Assembly: GCA_963169765.1 (NCBI GenBank)
Contig: CAUJEN010000174.1
Location: 20,236 to 84,235, forward strand
Length of the DNA stretch: 64,000 nt
DNA from: QWHO01 sp021404945
GTDB lineage: Bacteria > Vulcanimicrobiota > Xenobia > Xenobiales > QWHO01
Direction: 5' to 3'
Shown: positions 51,986-60,481 of the stretch, piece by piece
Numbering within the stretch: position 1 is the first letter of the stretch
How the letters are laid out: the number at the start of each line of letters is the position of its first letter
Translations under genes and position numbers: made by a program
The notes under the pieces: generated by a model
The model's database searches: none
What the model was told of the DNA's origin: nothing
The model's input: only the letters and a program-made list of their open reading frames with translations

Positions 51986-54214
51986 CTAGCCCTGGAGCAG
52001 GCGCGCAGCTTCCTGTCGACCGTGCAGGCGAGCGTAATCAAGTGCCGTATCACCCTCCTCGTCCTTCGCCATCCGGTCGGCACCCAGCTCAAGCAGCAAA
52101 GTCAGGTTGTCCAACAGCCCGCTGGCTGCCGCGGCCATCAGCGGGGTGGCTCCGTTCTGGTCGTTGTGCAGCTCCACCCCGACCTCCCTGACCAGCAGGC
52201 GGATCATTTCCGGCACCGGCTCGGTGCAGGCCAGGTGCAGTGCCGTGTTGCCGTCCTGGTCGGTGGCGCCCGGGTCCACTCCCAGCTCCAACAGGACCCG
52301 AGCCGCCTCCAGATGGTTCTGCCAGGCACAAAGGTGCAGTGCGGTCTGGTCGGTCTCGGTGACGGCCTCCAGGTCGGCCCCCCGACCGGCCAGGAGCCGC
52401 AGCATCGCGGCATGGCCTTCGTCAGCGGCCAGTAACAGCGGTGTCCAGTCGAAGGGATCTTCGGCATTGACATCCGCACCCAGGTCGAGCAGGCGGGAGG
52501 CCAGCACCAAGTTGCCCGTGACCGCCGCCCCCATCAGCGCGGTACGGCCCATTTCGCCCACCTGGTCGACCTCCGACAGATGCTCCAGGGAGCGGCTCAA
52601 TCGGGCCAGGTTGTAAGGATCCTGGAAGCTCTCCCGGGCCTGCAGCAGCATCTCCTTCCAGCCTTCGGAAACACCCGGCTGCCCCTCGGCCTCGGCCCAT
52701 GCCAGCACCGCGCGGGCTTCGGTCTCGGCTTCCTCCTGGCGCAGCAGGTGGACCAGGGCCTGGAAGCGCAGTGTCCGCAGAGGCAAAAGCACCGAGCCCT
52801 CGGGCTCGAAGCGGCTCCGGTTGGCATCCAGCCACTCCAGGGCGGTTTCCGTGTGGGGATTGGAGAGCTCCTCGAATGTCCCCTCCAGCAGCTCGACGAA
52901 CTGGTCGCGCAACGTCTCGTGAGCCTGGGGCAGGCGCCTGGAGGCCAGTGCCAAGAGCAGCGAGAGCAGCACTCCCAACTCGTCGGTGCGCCGCGTTCGA
53001 GCGGCCACGATCACCGACGAGCGCAGCCAGGTCAGGAAGAAGCGCAGCGGCACCCGAATCGTCCCGCCCGGAGCGAAAATGGCGCAAAGAGTCCGCCAGG
53101 CATCCTCCAGGCGGCCCATGCGATCCAGGCAGGAGGCCTGTCCCCAGCGCATCATCAGTTGCAGCAGCCGGCTCTCCTCGTTGTGGGGCAGGAATCGCTG
53201 CAGGGCGGACTCGTAGGCGGCCAGTCCCTCGGCCAGCAAGTCCCGATCACACAGGGCTGCGGCCTGCTCGAAGGCCTGCAGGGCTGCTCCGGCGAGAGAA
53301 AGATCGAGCGGGTCCTCGTCGTGCAAGGTGACCTGGATGCTCAACAGCTCGGGCCAACTCGCTTCCAGCACCAACCGCCAGGGGCCTTCCTCCTCGTTCG
53401 GATCGCGACCGGCGGCCTCGGCCCTGGCTTCCCACACCGACAGCCCGGCTTCGTCCTGAGCCAGGGCGAAGTGGTCACAGACCTCCTCGGCGAACTCAGC
53501 GGCCTGATCGCCGCTCAGGTGCTCGAAGCAGGCCTCGCGCAGCACCTTCACGCGCTCCCAGGCAGCCTTCGCGGCGGGGTGCCCCTGCAGCGGGCCAGCC
53601 TTGTGGGTCAGCTCGAACAAAAACAAGAGCGCCGGGGCCAGCACATACCAGGCGTTGCGGGCGGGAGCCAGGTCGCCCAGCCGCTCCACCCACTCGGCTG
53701 CAAAGGCCACCGGAGCCAGCCGCGGTCCGCCACAATCGGGCCCGAAGGCGGCCATCAGGGCCTCCCAGGAGGTCGGCCCCTCGCTCCGCTGGGACACCCC
53801 CAGCTGCGACCAGTGCCAGAAGGTCAGCTCCAAGCTTCCCGGGGGAGGCTGCTGGTGGCCCAGCGCCGCTCGGTACTGCTCCATCTCGCCAGACTCCCGG
53901 GCTTTCTGCCAGCACTCCTCGACCGGCCCTCCCGGTTGCTCGGTCAGGGCCTGGAAGACGTCCCAGCGAATGCGGTCAAGTCCGGCCGGGGTCGGGATCC
54001 ACCGCAGGCCCACAAAGACTTTGTCACTCACCATGGTGGCTTGCTTCGCAACCGCCTGGCCGGTAGCCTCCGAGGGCCAGAGCATGCCGTGCAATTTCGT
54101 CCACCAGGCCTTGAGCCCGGCCAGTCGATCAACTGTCGTGACAGGCGGAGGGCCTTGCACGAAGGCCCTCTCCGCCTCCCCCGTCCGGCGCAGGGGATGA
54201 GCTTGACGGATCAT
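51986..54214 (-). CDS. Large helical protein with C-terminal ankyrin repeats
   Basis: 742 residues from ATG 54214. The first ~540 residues are helical with a few Trp-rich stretches and no known domain. The last ~190 residues contain five to six ankyrin repeats (GRTALMGAAVTGNLVLASRL, DWTPLLLAADEGHAAMLRLL, DQTALHLCAWQNHLEAARVL, GNTALHLACTEPVPEMIRLL, GATPLMAAAASGLLDNLTLL). These are protein-protein interaction repeats. A near-palindrome (ATCGAAC/GTTTGAT, 54224-54237) lies just upstream of the start. Confidence 0.78.
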   Translation of the reverse strand: MIRQAHPLRRTGEAERAFVQGPPPVTTVDRLAGLKAWWTKLHGMLWPSEATGQAVAKQATMVSDKVFVGLRWIPTPAGLDRIRWDVFQALTEQPGGPVEECWQKARESGEMEQYRAALGHQQPPPGSLELTFWHWSQLGVSQRSEGPTSWEALMAAFGPDCGGPRLAPVAFAAEWVERLGDLAPARNAWYVLAPALLFLFELTHKAGPLQGHPAAKAAWERVKVLREACFEHLSGDQAAEFAEEVCDHFALAQDEAGLSVWEARAEAAGRDPNEEEGPWRLVLEASWPELLSIQVTLHDEDPLDLSLAGAALQAFEQAAALCDRDLLAEGLAAYESALQRFLPHNEESRLLQLMMRWGQASCLDRMGRLEDAWRTLCAIFAPGGTIRVPLRFFLTWLRSSVIVAARTRRTDELGVLLSLLLALASRRLPQAHETLRDQFVELLEGTFEELSNPHTETALEWLDANRSRFEPEGSVLLPLRTLRFQALVHLLRQEEAETEARAVLAWAEAEGQPGVSEGWKEMLLQARESFQDPYNLARLSRSLEHLSEVDQVGEMGRTALMGAAVTGNLVLASRLLDLGADVNAEDPFDWTPLLLAADEGHAAMLRLLAGRGADLEAVTETDQTALHLCAWQNHLEAARVLLELGVDPGATDQDGNTALHLACTEPVPEMIRLLVREVGVELHNDQNGATPLMAAAASGLLDNLTLLLELGADRMAKDEEGDTALDYARLHGRQEAARLLQG

Positions 54215-54284
54215 CAGCAACAAATCGAACGTTTGATCGAGGTTTTAATCGGCATGAAATCGGGAAAAATCCCTGCTCCGCCTC

Positions 54285-54314
54285 TTGCGTTTCGCATCCG
54301 ATCTGGCCTATAAT
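54285..54314 (+). promoter_or_regulatory. Sigma-70-type promoter of the Ala/Glu-rich gene
   Basis: TTGCGT (54285-54290) and TATAAT (54309-54314) with an 18-nt spacer. It gives a leader of about 170 nt before the ATG at 54492. One of the clearest promoters in the window. Confidence 0.7.
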
Positions 54315-54491
54315 CTTAACAAGAGCCAGGGAGCCCCGCCAGTTGAGGGAAGACGGCTGGTGAGCGTGCTCGGGTTCTTGCTGTCTGTCGTTTCCACTGC
54401 ACCCACCCAGCGACCGCTATTGCCCTGCGCGACTTTGCTCGCGTTGCGACCCTCTTGCTACCGCATTGCCCAAGAAAGGAGCACTGTACCC

Positions 54492-54848
54492 ATGTCCGAC
54501 GAGACCGAAACCACCCCGGAAGCGACCGAAGCTGCCGCCGAGGAGACCGCTCCCGAAGAGACCCCGGAGCCTGCTGCCGAGGAAGCAGCAGCTGAAGAGC
54601 CCGCTGCCGAGGAAGCCGCTGCGGAGCCTGCGGCCGAGGAAGCCGCTGCCGAGGAGCCTGCTACCGAGGAAGCTGCCGCCGAGGAGCCTGCTGCCGAGGA
54701 AGTAGCAGCTGAAGAGCCCGCCGCCGAGGAGGCCGCTGAGGAGCCTGCGGCCGAGGAAGCCGCTGCCGAGGAGCCTGCCGCCGAGGATGCTGCCGCCGAG
54801 GAGCCTGCTGCCGAAGAGGCCGCCGCCGAGGAGAAGGCTGAGGAATAG
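54492..54848 (+). CDS. Acidic Ala/Glu/Pro repeat protein
   Basis: 118 residues composed almost entirely of Ala, Glu, Pro and Thr in about ten imperfect units such as EEPAAEEAAA. AAAGGAG lies 10 nt upstream of the ATG. No signal peptide or membrane segment; extremely acidic, likely disordered or an extended helix. The DNA is a set of tandem GCCGAGGAG-type repeats, prone to slippage and length change. It has its own promoter and a terminator, so it may be strongly expressed. Role unknown; similar low-complexity acidic proteins occur in many bacteria. Confidence 0.75.
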   Translation: MSDETETTPEATEAAAEETAPEETPEPAAEEAAAEEPAAEEAAAEPAAEEAAAEEPATEEAAAEEPAAEEVAAEEPAAEEAAEEPAAEEAAAEEPAAEDAAAEEPAAEEAAAEEKAEE

Positions 54849-54899
54849 GCCTGAGCCGGCCGCTCTTCCCGCGGTCGGCCCGGGTCTCGATCCCCAATG

Positions 54900-54931
54900 G
54901 GCGCCCCGCTTCCCCGGGGTGCCTTCTTCTT
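54900..54931 (+). terminator. Rho-independent terminator after the Ala/Glu-rich gene
   Basis: Stem GGCGCCCCG / CGGGGTGCC (one G·U pair), 6-nt loop, followed by TTCTTCTT, about 50 nt after the stop. Confidence 0.7.
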
Positions 54932-55120
54932 GCCGGGAAACTCCGCTTCAGGGCACGATGCTGAGCCCCCGTGGTTCAGACGGCCCCGTGGGCCGAGTCT
55001 CCTCGGCCCTGGGAGACAGGCGCCGTTGGGGGAGTGCTGCTGTTCTTGCACACGAGACAGGAGGACCGAGCGCCGGGTCCCGGCAGGTGAAGGCTGGCTC
55101 GACGCAAACCACCTTTCCCC

Positions 55121-56209
55121 ATGGCCGTTGACGCCCAGATGCTCTCCACTCTCGAGCTGTTACACTACTGCCAGCGCTTTCGCGACACGCTGTTCGCCTT
55201 CTGCTTCGAGCGCTGGGAGGACTGTGACGAGGTCTTGCTCGACCTGCGCGTTCTGAACGCCGCCCGCATCCGCCAGGTGCTCTTTTGTACAGCCGACTCC
55301 CGCCTGGAGCGCAAGCTCGAGCTCTGGAATCGTTCCGGTGAGCGCTTCCTGACCGTGCCTGCTCGGGGGGGCGACTTGACCACGGCCGCCTTCATCGGGC
55401 GGCTGCAGACCGAGCTCTCAGCCGGCAACGTGCCTTTGGTGGCCCTGGGCGAGCCCGGGATCGAGCGCGAGATCCTCCACTGCGCCGTGGCCCTGGGGGC
55501 CCGCAAGGTTTTTTTTCCCGGCTCGCTGGCCGGGCTCGAGCTGGGCGGGCGCTTTCGCTCCTATCCCACCGTGGCCGAGCTCGAGCAGGCCCTGGCCGAG
55601 CGAGTCCCCCTCAACCTGTCCGAGCAGCGCCTGCGCTTTCTGCTCGAGCAGCAAGAGCTGCACCGGGTCGATCTGGTGCTGGTGCAGGCCCGGCGCGGAG
55701 CCATTTTCGAGGAAGTCTTCACCCACTCGGGCTCGGGCACCCTGTTCACCCGCGAGTACCCCAACGTGCTGCGGGCCGCCGTCGAGACCGACGTGCGCGA
55801 CATCTTCGCCCTCATGCAGCCCTACGTGGACGAAGGCACGCTCAAGCCCATCACCGAGGAAGAGCTGCTGGAGATGGTGCGCTCGTTTATGGTCTACTCG
55901 GTCAACGAGCAAATCGTGGCTGCTGCCGCCGTGCTCGAGCATGAGGACTGCTATGAGCTGGGCAAGCTCTGCACCCTGCCCCGTTACCAGGCCCGGGGGC
56001 GCGCCCGCGAGCTGGTCCGGGCCATTCTCGACAAAGCCCGCCGGGATGGCAAGCGGGCCGTCTTCGCCCTGACCGTGCAAGACTACGTGGCCGAGTTCTT
56101 CGAGCGCCTGGGCTTTGTCCGGGTGCCCCGCGAGAGCCTGCCCTCGAGCTGGCAGGCCGGCTACGACTTCAGCCGCCCCTCTCGGGCTTATCTGCATTCG
56201 CTCGCATAA
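55121..56209 (+). CDS. argA: N-acetylglutamate synthase-like GNAT with degenerate amino-acid-kinase-like N-terminus
   Basis: 362 residues. The C-terminal half (about 215-350) matches the GNAT domain of N-acetylglutamate synthases: EEVFTHSGSGTLFTREYPNV, AAVETDVRDIFALMQPYVDE, GTLKPITEEEL, ELGKLCTLPRYQARGRAREL and FFERLGF. The N-terminal ~200 residues have Rossmann-like alternation (VPLVALGEPGIEREILHCAV) in the place of the amino-acid-kinase domain but lack recognisable kinase motifs. The reaction would be L-glutamate + acetyl-CoA to N-acetylglutamate, the first step of arginine synthesis. No other arg gene is adjacent. Confidence 0.78.
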   Translation: MAVDAQMLSTLELLHYCQRFRDTLFAFCFERWEDCDEVLLDLRVLNAARIRQVLFCTADSRLERKLELWNRSGERFLTVPARGGDLTTAAFIGRLQTELSAGNVPLVALGEPGIEREILHCAVALGARKVFFPGSLAGLELGGRFRSYPTVAELEQALAERVPLNLSEQRLRFLLEQQELHRVDLVLVQARRGAIFEEVFTHSGSGTLFTREYPNVLRAAVETDVRDIFALMQPYVDEGTLKPITEEELLEMVRSFMVYSVNEQIVAAAAVLEHEDCYELGKLCTLPRYQARGRARELVRAILDKARRDGKRAVFALTVQDYVAEFFERLGFVRVPRESLPSSWQAGYDFSRPSRAYLHSLA

Positions 56210-56761
56210 CGGCCGGGGTGCATGAGCTGCGTGCCATTTCTCGGCCCGTGCAGCGAAGAGCGCGCTCCCGAGTCAGAGCCATCCTCCAACAAAGTCAAAC
56301 AGGCTGGTTCTCTCGGCAGGAGGACCTGGTCGTGCGGCGCCCAATGCCACCCGGTGAGCCTTCAGGTAGCCTGCGAGCCGGGCCAGCTCCGCTTCCTGCG
56401 GTATCCCTTTGCCCCCGCCCGCTGCACCGTGGGGAGAGCATGGAGATCGCCTGGCGCGGGTTCAATCGTTAACCCGTCTCGACTCACGGGAGCCTGCAGG
56501 TTGTGGCGCTGGAACGACGCCCCGAGGATGGGCGAGCCTGCCCCAGGCCTTCCCAAGCTACCACGGGCGGCTCTGGAAACGCCCCTGCTCCAGCCGGGAC
56601 CAGGGCCTCCGCGGTGGCCAATTCCTCGGGGCGATAGACTGCCCGAGCGACGGAATCTGCTCGGCTCAAAGCGCCCTTGCATGGCCCCGTTTCCAGCGGC
56701 AGCCAACGATAGCAACGACCTCGGGCAGGCCTCGTCCAGCCCGGCGAGGAATCGCCCATCA

Positions 56762-59422
56762 GTGCGTGCTCTGAAGCTCTGGCTGACCCTGCTCTGCTTG
56801 CTCGCCATTCCTGTGCGAGCCGTCCCTGTCGAGGCCGACCTGCTGGCCAGGATGGGCGCCTACGACGAGGCCGATCGGCTCTACCGCGAGGCTCTGGCCC
56901 AGGCCACCGACCCGGCCGAAAAGCGCCTGCTCCAACTCCGGCGACTGGCTGTAGCCCAGCTCCGCAACGACGTCGGGCTGGTCTTCCAGTTGGCCGACGC
57001 GCTCAAGAAGGCGCCCTCTCTCGAGCCCGAGATCGCCATGCGCGTCCACCTCATTGAGGGCGCGGCGGCCTATCGCACCGCCAACCTGGCCCGAGCCACC
57101 CGGGCTTTCAGCCAGGCTCGGGTCCTGGCCTCGAGCCTGAAAAGCGCGGGAGCCGCCCTGGCCCTTTCCGAGTGCGAGAGCTTCGAGTTGCAGGCCCGTC
57201 TCGATCGCGAGGGCGCGAGCACCCCCGAGGATTATGCGCGGCTTTGCCAGCGAGCTCTCGAAACCACCCGGTCGGTCCCGCCCACGCCAGCAGATCCTTA
57301 TTGGCCTCTGGACATCACTCGGGCTGGCCAGTGGACCTTTCTCTGGGGCTGGCAGGCCTGGGAGTTCAGTTACTTCGACCATCGCGAGGGACGCATCCCC
57401 TCGCGCGATGCCTGGGCCGGCCTGTCGGTAGGGATCTTCTCCCAGGCCATTGGTCTGGCCGACCAGGCATACCAGGCCTCGAAGGGAATGGAGCCTGAGT
57501 TTCTCTACCTGGGCCTGCGCCTGCGCACTGAGCGAGCCAACCATTTTGCCCTGCTGCCCGGGGTGGAGGCCTGGCTGGAGGAGGATCAGCGCCTGCTCGA
57601 CGCGATCGACCCCGAGCTCAAGAAGCTCCCTCCCTCGATCGTCTTCCTGGGCCAGGAGCAGATTCGCGGCCAGCACCACCGGGGGATGGCCCGCTACCAC
57701 CTGCTGCACGGGCAGGTGCCGTTGGCCCTGACCGAGTTCGAGCAAGCTGCTGCCGACTTTGCCCGGGCTCGCAATCCAGTGGATGAGATCGACGTGCTGG
57801 TGGAGGTCGGCTATCAGGCCTTCCTGGCCCCCGGGGTGCAAGTGGATCGGAGCCGCGTCGAGCAGTCGCTGCTGAAGGCCGCTCAGCTGACCGAGAAGCT
57901 GCCCTACCCGGCGGGACGCTTCCTGGCCACCGGCTTCCTCGGTTGCCTGGAAGCCGAGCGAGGCCGCCTTCCCCAGGCCGAGGCATTGCTGCAGCAGGCT
58001 TTGCAGGAAGTGAGCAACTGGCTGGCCGAGTCCGGAGCGAGCTATCGGGGCAAGCAGGAGCTGCTGGCCAAGCCCGAGACCAGGCTCTTCGTAGATACCC
58101 TGGGGCAGGTGCTGCTCAAGCAGGGCAAGCGAGCCCAGGCAATGGAGGTCATTGCCCAGACCAGCAGCCAGAATCAGGTCTCCGGGCTTGACCTGTCCCG
58201 TGTCAAGAGCACCGATCCCCAGGTCGATCGGGCCCTGCGCGAGATCGAGCAGACCCGCACCCGGGGAGAGGAGATTCGAGTCGAGCTCCAGGCCGCCCAC
58301 GCCCGGGGAGACGAGGCCCGGGTGGAGCAGCTCCAAACCCGGCTGGCCAACAACAAGGCCGAGTTCTATCGGGCCGTCAATATCCTGCGCGCCCGTGAGC
58401 CCCAGTTCGAGCGCCTGGTCAGCGTCAAGCCGGCCAGCTTCGCCTCGCTGCAGGCTCGCCTGCCGGCCGACGCTCTGCTGGTGCAGTATGCTCCTGCCGA
58501 GCAGGAGCTGCTCCTTTTCGTGGCCACGGCCAGAGAGCTCAAGATCTATCAATCCCCGGTCAGCCGCCAGGAGCTCGAGCAACAGGTACGTCGGGCCCGC
58601 GCTGCCATCATCGAGCAGGGTGATCTGGCTCCCCTGTCCGAGCTCTACCAGGTCCTGATCAGCCCGCTCGATCAAGACCTGGTGGACAAGAAGACCCTGG
58701 TGGTGGTGCCCAACGGCTCGCTCTTTTATCTCCCCTTCGCCGCTCTGAGGAATCAGGAGGGCTTCCTGGTCGAGCGCAAGGCGGTGGTGGTGGCGACCTC
58801 TGCCGAGATCCTCAACCTGGCCGTTCAGCCAGCCGCGAGCAAGCCGGGTAGCCTGCTGGCCCTGGCCAACCCTGACCGCTCGCTCCCTGGAGCCCGTCAG
58901 GAGGTGGAAGGCCTGGCCCCGCTCTTCGCCCAGAGGGCCACCTTCTACGAAGATCAGGCCACACGCGAGCGGCTCATCGCCCCCGGCCAGGTGGCGGTGG
59001 TCCACCTGGCCACCCACGGAGTCCTCAATTCCCGCGACGTCAACGAGAGCTATCTGGTGTTGGCGGGCGCCGACAACAAGCTGACCAACGGCGAGATCTA
59101 CGGGCTCGACTTCCAGGGCGTGTCGCTGGTGACCCTGTCGGCCTGCCAGACCAACCTGGGCCAGCGCGATCCCCTCTCGGGCAACGATGTAGCCACCATG
59201 GCCCAGGCCTTCAGCATCGCCGGCAGCCGCAGCATCCTGGCCAGCCTCTGGAAGGTCAGCGACAGCGCCACCGCCCAGCTCATGGTCGAGTTCTACACCC
59301 AGTTGCTGGCCGGCAAGAGTAAAGCGGAGGCCCTGCGCCAGGCACAGATCAAGATGATTGGCCAGCCCGGCCTGGGCCCGTTCCACTGGGCCGCCTTCGA
59401 GCTGATCGGCGACTGGCAGTAA
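56762..59422 (+). CDS. Secreted CHAT-domain cysteine peptidase
   Basis: 886 residues from GTG 56762, with GAGGA 11 nt upstream. A signal peptide (RALKLWLTLLCLLAIPVRAV) starts the protein. Residues ~20-570 are TPR-like helical repeats (AYDEADRLYREALAQATDPA and similar) with a coiled segment near 500-560. The CHAT domain (about 580-886) has the catalytic pair H752 (VVHLATHG) and C795 (VTLSACQTN), plus FYLPFAAL and GPFHWAAFELIG. CHAT peptidases are caspase-like enzymes; the family includes separase-related and TPR-associated CHAT proteins. The 550 bp upstream (56210-56761) contains no gene that I recognise. Confidence 0.85.
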   Translation: MRALKLWLTLLCLLAIPVRAVPVEADLLARMGAYDEADRLYREALAQATDPAEKRLLQLRRLAVAQLRNDVGLVFQLADALKKAPSLEPEIAMRVHLIEGAAAYRTANLARATRAFSQARVLASSLKSAGAALALSECESFELQARLDREGASTPEDYARLCQRALETTRSVPPTPADPYWPLDITRAGQWTFLWGWQAWEFSYFDHREGRIPSRDAWAGLSVGIFSQAIGLADQAYQASKGMEPEFLYLGLRLRTERANHFALLPGVEAWLEEDQRLLDAIDPELKKLPPSIVFLGQEQIRGQHHRGMARYHLLHGQVPLALTEFEQAAADFARARNPVDEIDVLVEVGYQAFLAPGVQVDRSRVEQSLLKAAQLTEKLPYPAGRFLATGFLGCLEAERGRLPQAEALLQQALQEVSNWLAESGASYRGKQELLAKPETRLFVDTLGQVLLKQGKRAQAMEVIAQTSSQNQVSGLDLSRVKSTDPQVDRALREIEQTRTRGEEIRVELQAAHARGDEARVEQLQTRLANNKAEFYRAVNILRAREPQFERLVSVKPASFASLQARLPADALLVQYAPAEQELLLFVATARELKIYQSPVSRQELEQQVRRARAAIIEQGDLAPLSELYQVLISPLDQDLVDKKTLVVVPNGSLFYLPFAALRNQEGFLVERKAVVVATSAEILNLAVQPAASKPGSLLALANPDRSLPGARQEVEGLAPLFAQRATFYEDQATRERLIAPGQVAVVHLATHGVLNSRDVNESYLVLAGADNKLTNGEIYGLDFQGVSLVTLSACQTNLGQRDPLSGNDVATMAQAFSIAGSRSILASLWKVSDSATAQLMVEFYTQLLAGKSKAEALRQAQIKMIGQPGLGPFHWAAFELIGDWQ

Positions 59423-59577
59423 GGCCGCTCCCTGGCATTCCCGCCTCCTGCTCGCTCGCTCCTACCTGAAGGCTCCGGCCCTCGCAAGGACCAGGCAGGT
59501 CCTCGGTTCGCCCTCGCCCGGCCGACGTGCCTGTGGGCCTGCTCTCTGGAATGGCGGGACGATTTAAGGATCTGCGG

Positions 59578-59600
59578 CCGGCCCCGGAGAACGGGGCCGG
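59578..59600 (+). terminator. Hairpin downstream of the CHAT gene
   Basis: Perfect 9-bp stem CCGGCCCCG / CGGGGCCGG with a GAGAA loop, about 155 nt after the stop. No T tract, so termination is only a possibility. 59423-59734 has no other feature. Confidence 0.4.
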
Positions 59601-59734
59601 ATGAGCCTGAGCCTCTTCCAGCGCCGAGCCCTGGTGCGTCAGGTGGAGTCGCCCGCCCCTCTGGTGGGTCGGTTTCTTCGTCCGCGAGCCCTTCAGGGTT
59701 TGCAGCGAGCGGCCAACGGAGGGGACGTCGAGAG

Positions 59735-60376
59735 CGCCTGGCTCGCAAGCAGGCCCTGCGCCAGGCGGTCAGCGACTGGGCTGCTCGCAACAACTTTCAA
59801 TGCCAACACCAGCTGACCGACGAGCTGCCGCTGCGCATCAGCGGCCGCGAGGATGAGCTGGAGCTCGTGCTCGAGTGCCGCACCCCCCGCCAGGGGAACG
59901 AACATCGTCAACCAGAGATGGTCTGGACCTGCCGGGCCCGGGCTGCCGAGTCGCTGGAGCTGATCGTGCTCGACCGCAAGGTGTACGACTTCTCGCAGAG
60001 CAAGCTGGGCCAGATGGTCACCTCGATGGCCGCCGGCGCCGCCGGCTGGCCCCGGGCCGGCGCCCAGCAACGCTGGCTGGAGCGCATTGAGGCCCTGAAG
60101 AGCTTCCAGCCGATGCCCGCCAGCCTGGGAGCGGGGAGGTTCGTGGCCCTGGCCCGCCAGCCCGAGCGCTGGCCCGAGCTCCTCTCACGCGAGGTGGTGG
60201 CTCTGTTGGAGGCCTGGCCTGCCAGCAAGGGCCCCTTCGAGCTGCCGACCATCACGCTGGATCAGAACGGAGTGGAGGTGGAAGTCGCCGGCAAGCTGCT
60301 CGAGGAGCAGAAGCTGCACCACCTGATCCGCCTGGGAGCTGCCGTGGTCAGGGCGGTCCAGGCATCGGACGGGTAG
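59735..60376 (+). pseudogene. 5'-truncated copy of the gene at 648-1367
   Basis: The frame encodes the same protein as the intact minus-strand gene from about its residue 28 onward (ARKQALRQAVSDWAARNNFQ to VQASDG), with only scattered substitutions (e.g. TDEL/SDEL, GREDELEL/GSEDELDF). The membrane anchor and start codon are missing; upstream sequence is open but unrelated, with no ATG, GTG or TTG before 59867. A GTG at 59867 could make a 169-residue product, but it would lack the tether. The copy is inverted relative to, and about 58 kb from, the intact gene. Confidence 0.75.
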
Positions 60377-60481
60377 CGCGCACAGACCTGAAGCACTGTC
60401 GGGCCGTTGAGCCGAGCCTGACCCGCTGCACTCACGCTCAGGCCAGGGCTCCCCAGCCTGACGCGCCTCGCTCACGCTAAT

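Noticed and set aside
54458..55051. Ser/Ala-rich minus-strand frame opposite the Ala/Glu repeat gene
   Set aside because: Arises from reverse-complementing GAG/GCC repeats; the plus strand has promoter, ribosome site and terminator.
56759..59386. 875-codon minus-strand frame opposite the CHAT gene
   Set aside because: Antisense shadow; no motifs, while the plus strand has a signal peptide and catalytic His/Cys.
60418..60478. Imperfect direct repeats (CCTGAC...CTCACGCT, twice)
   Set aside because: Only two diverged copies of about 22 bp, not part of an array or a recognisable element.
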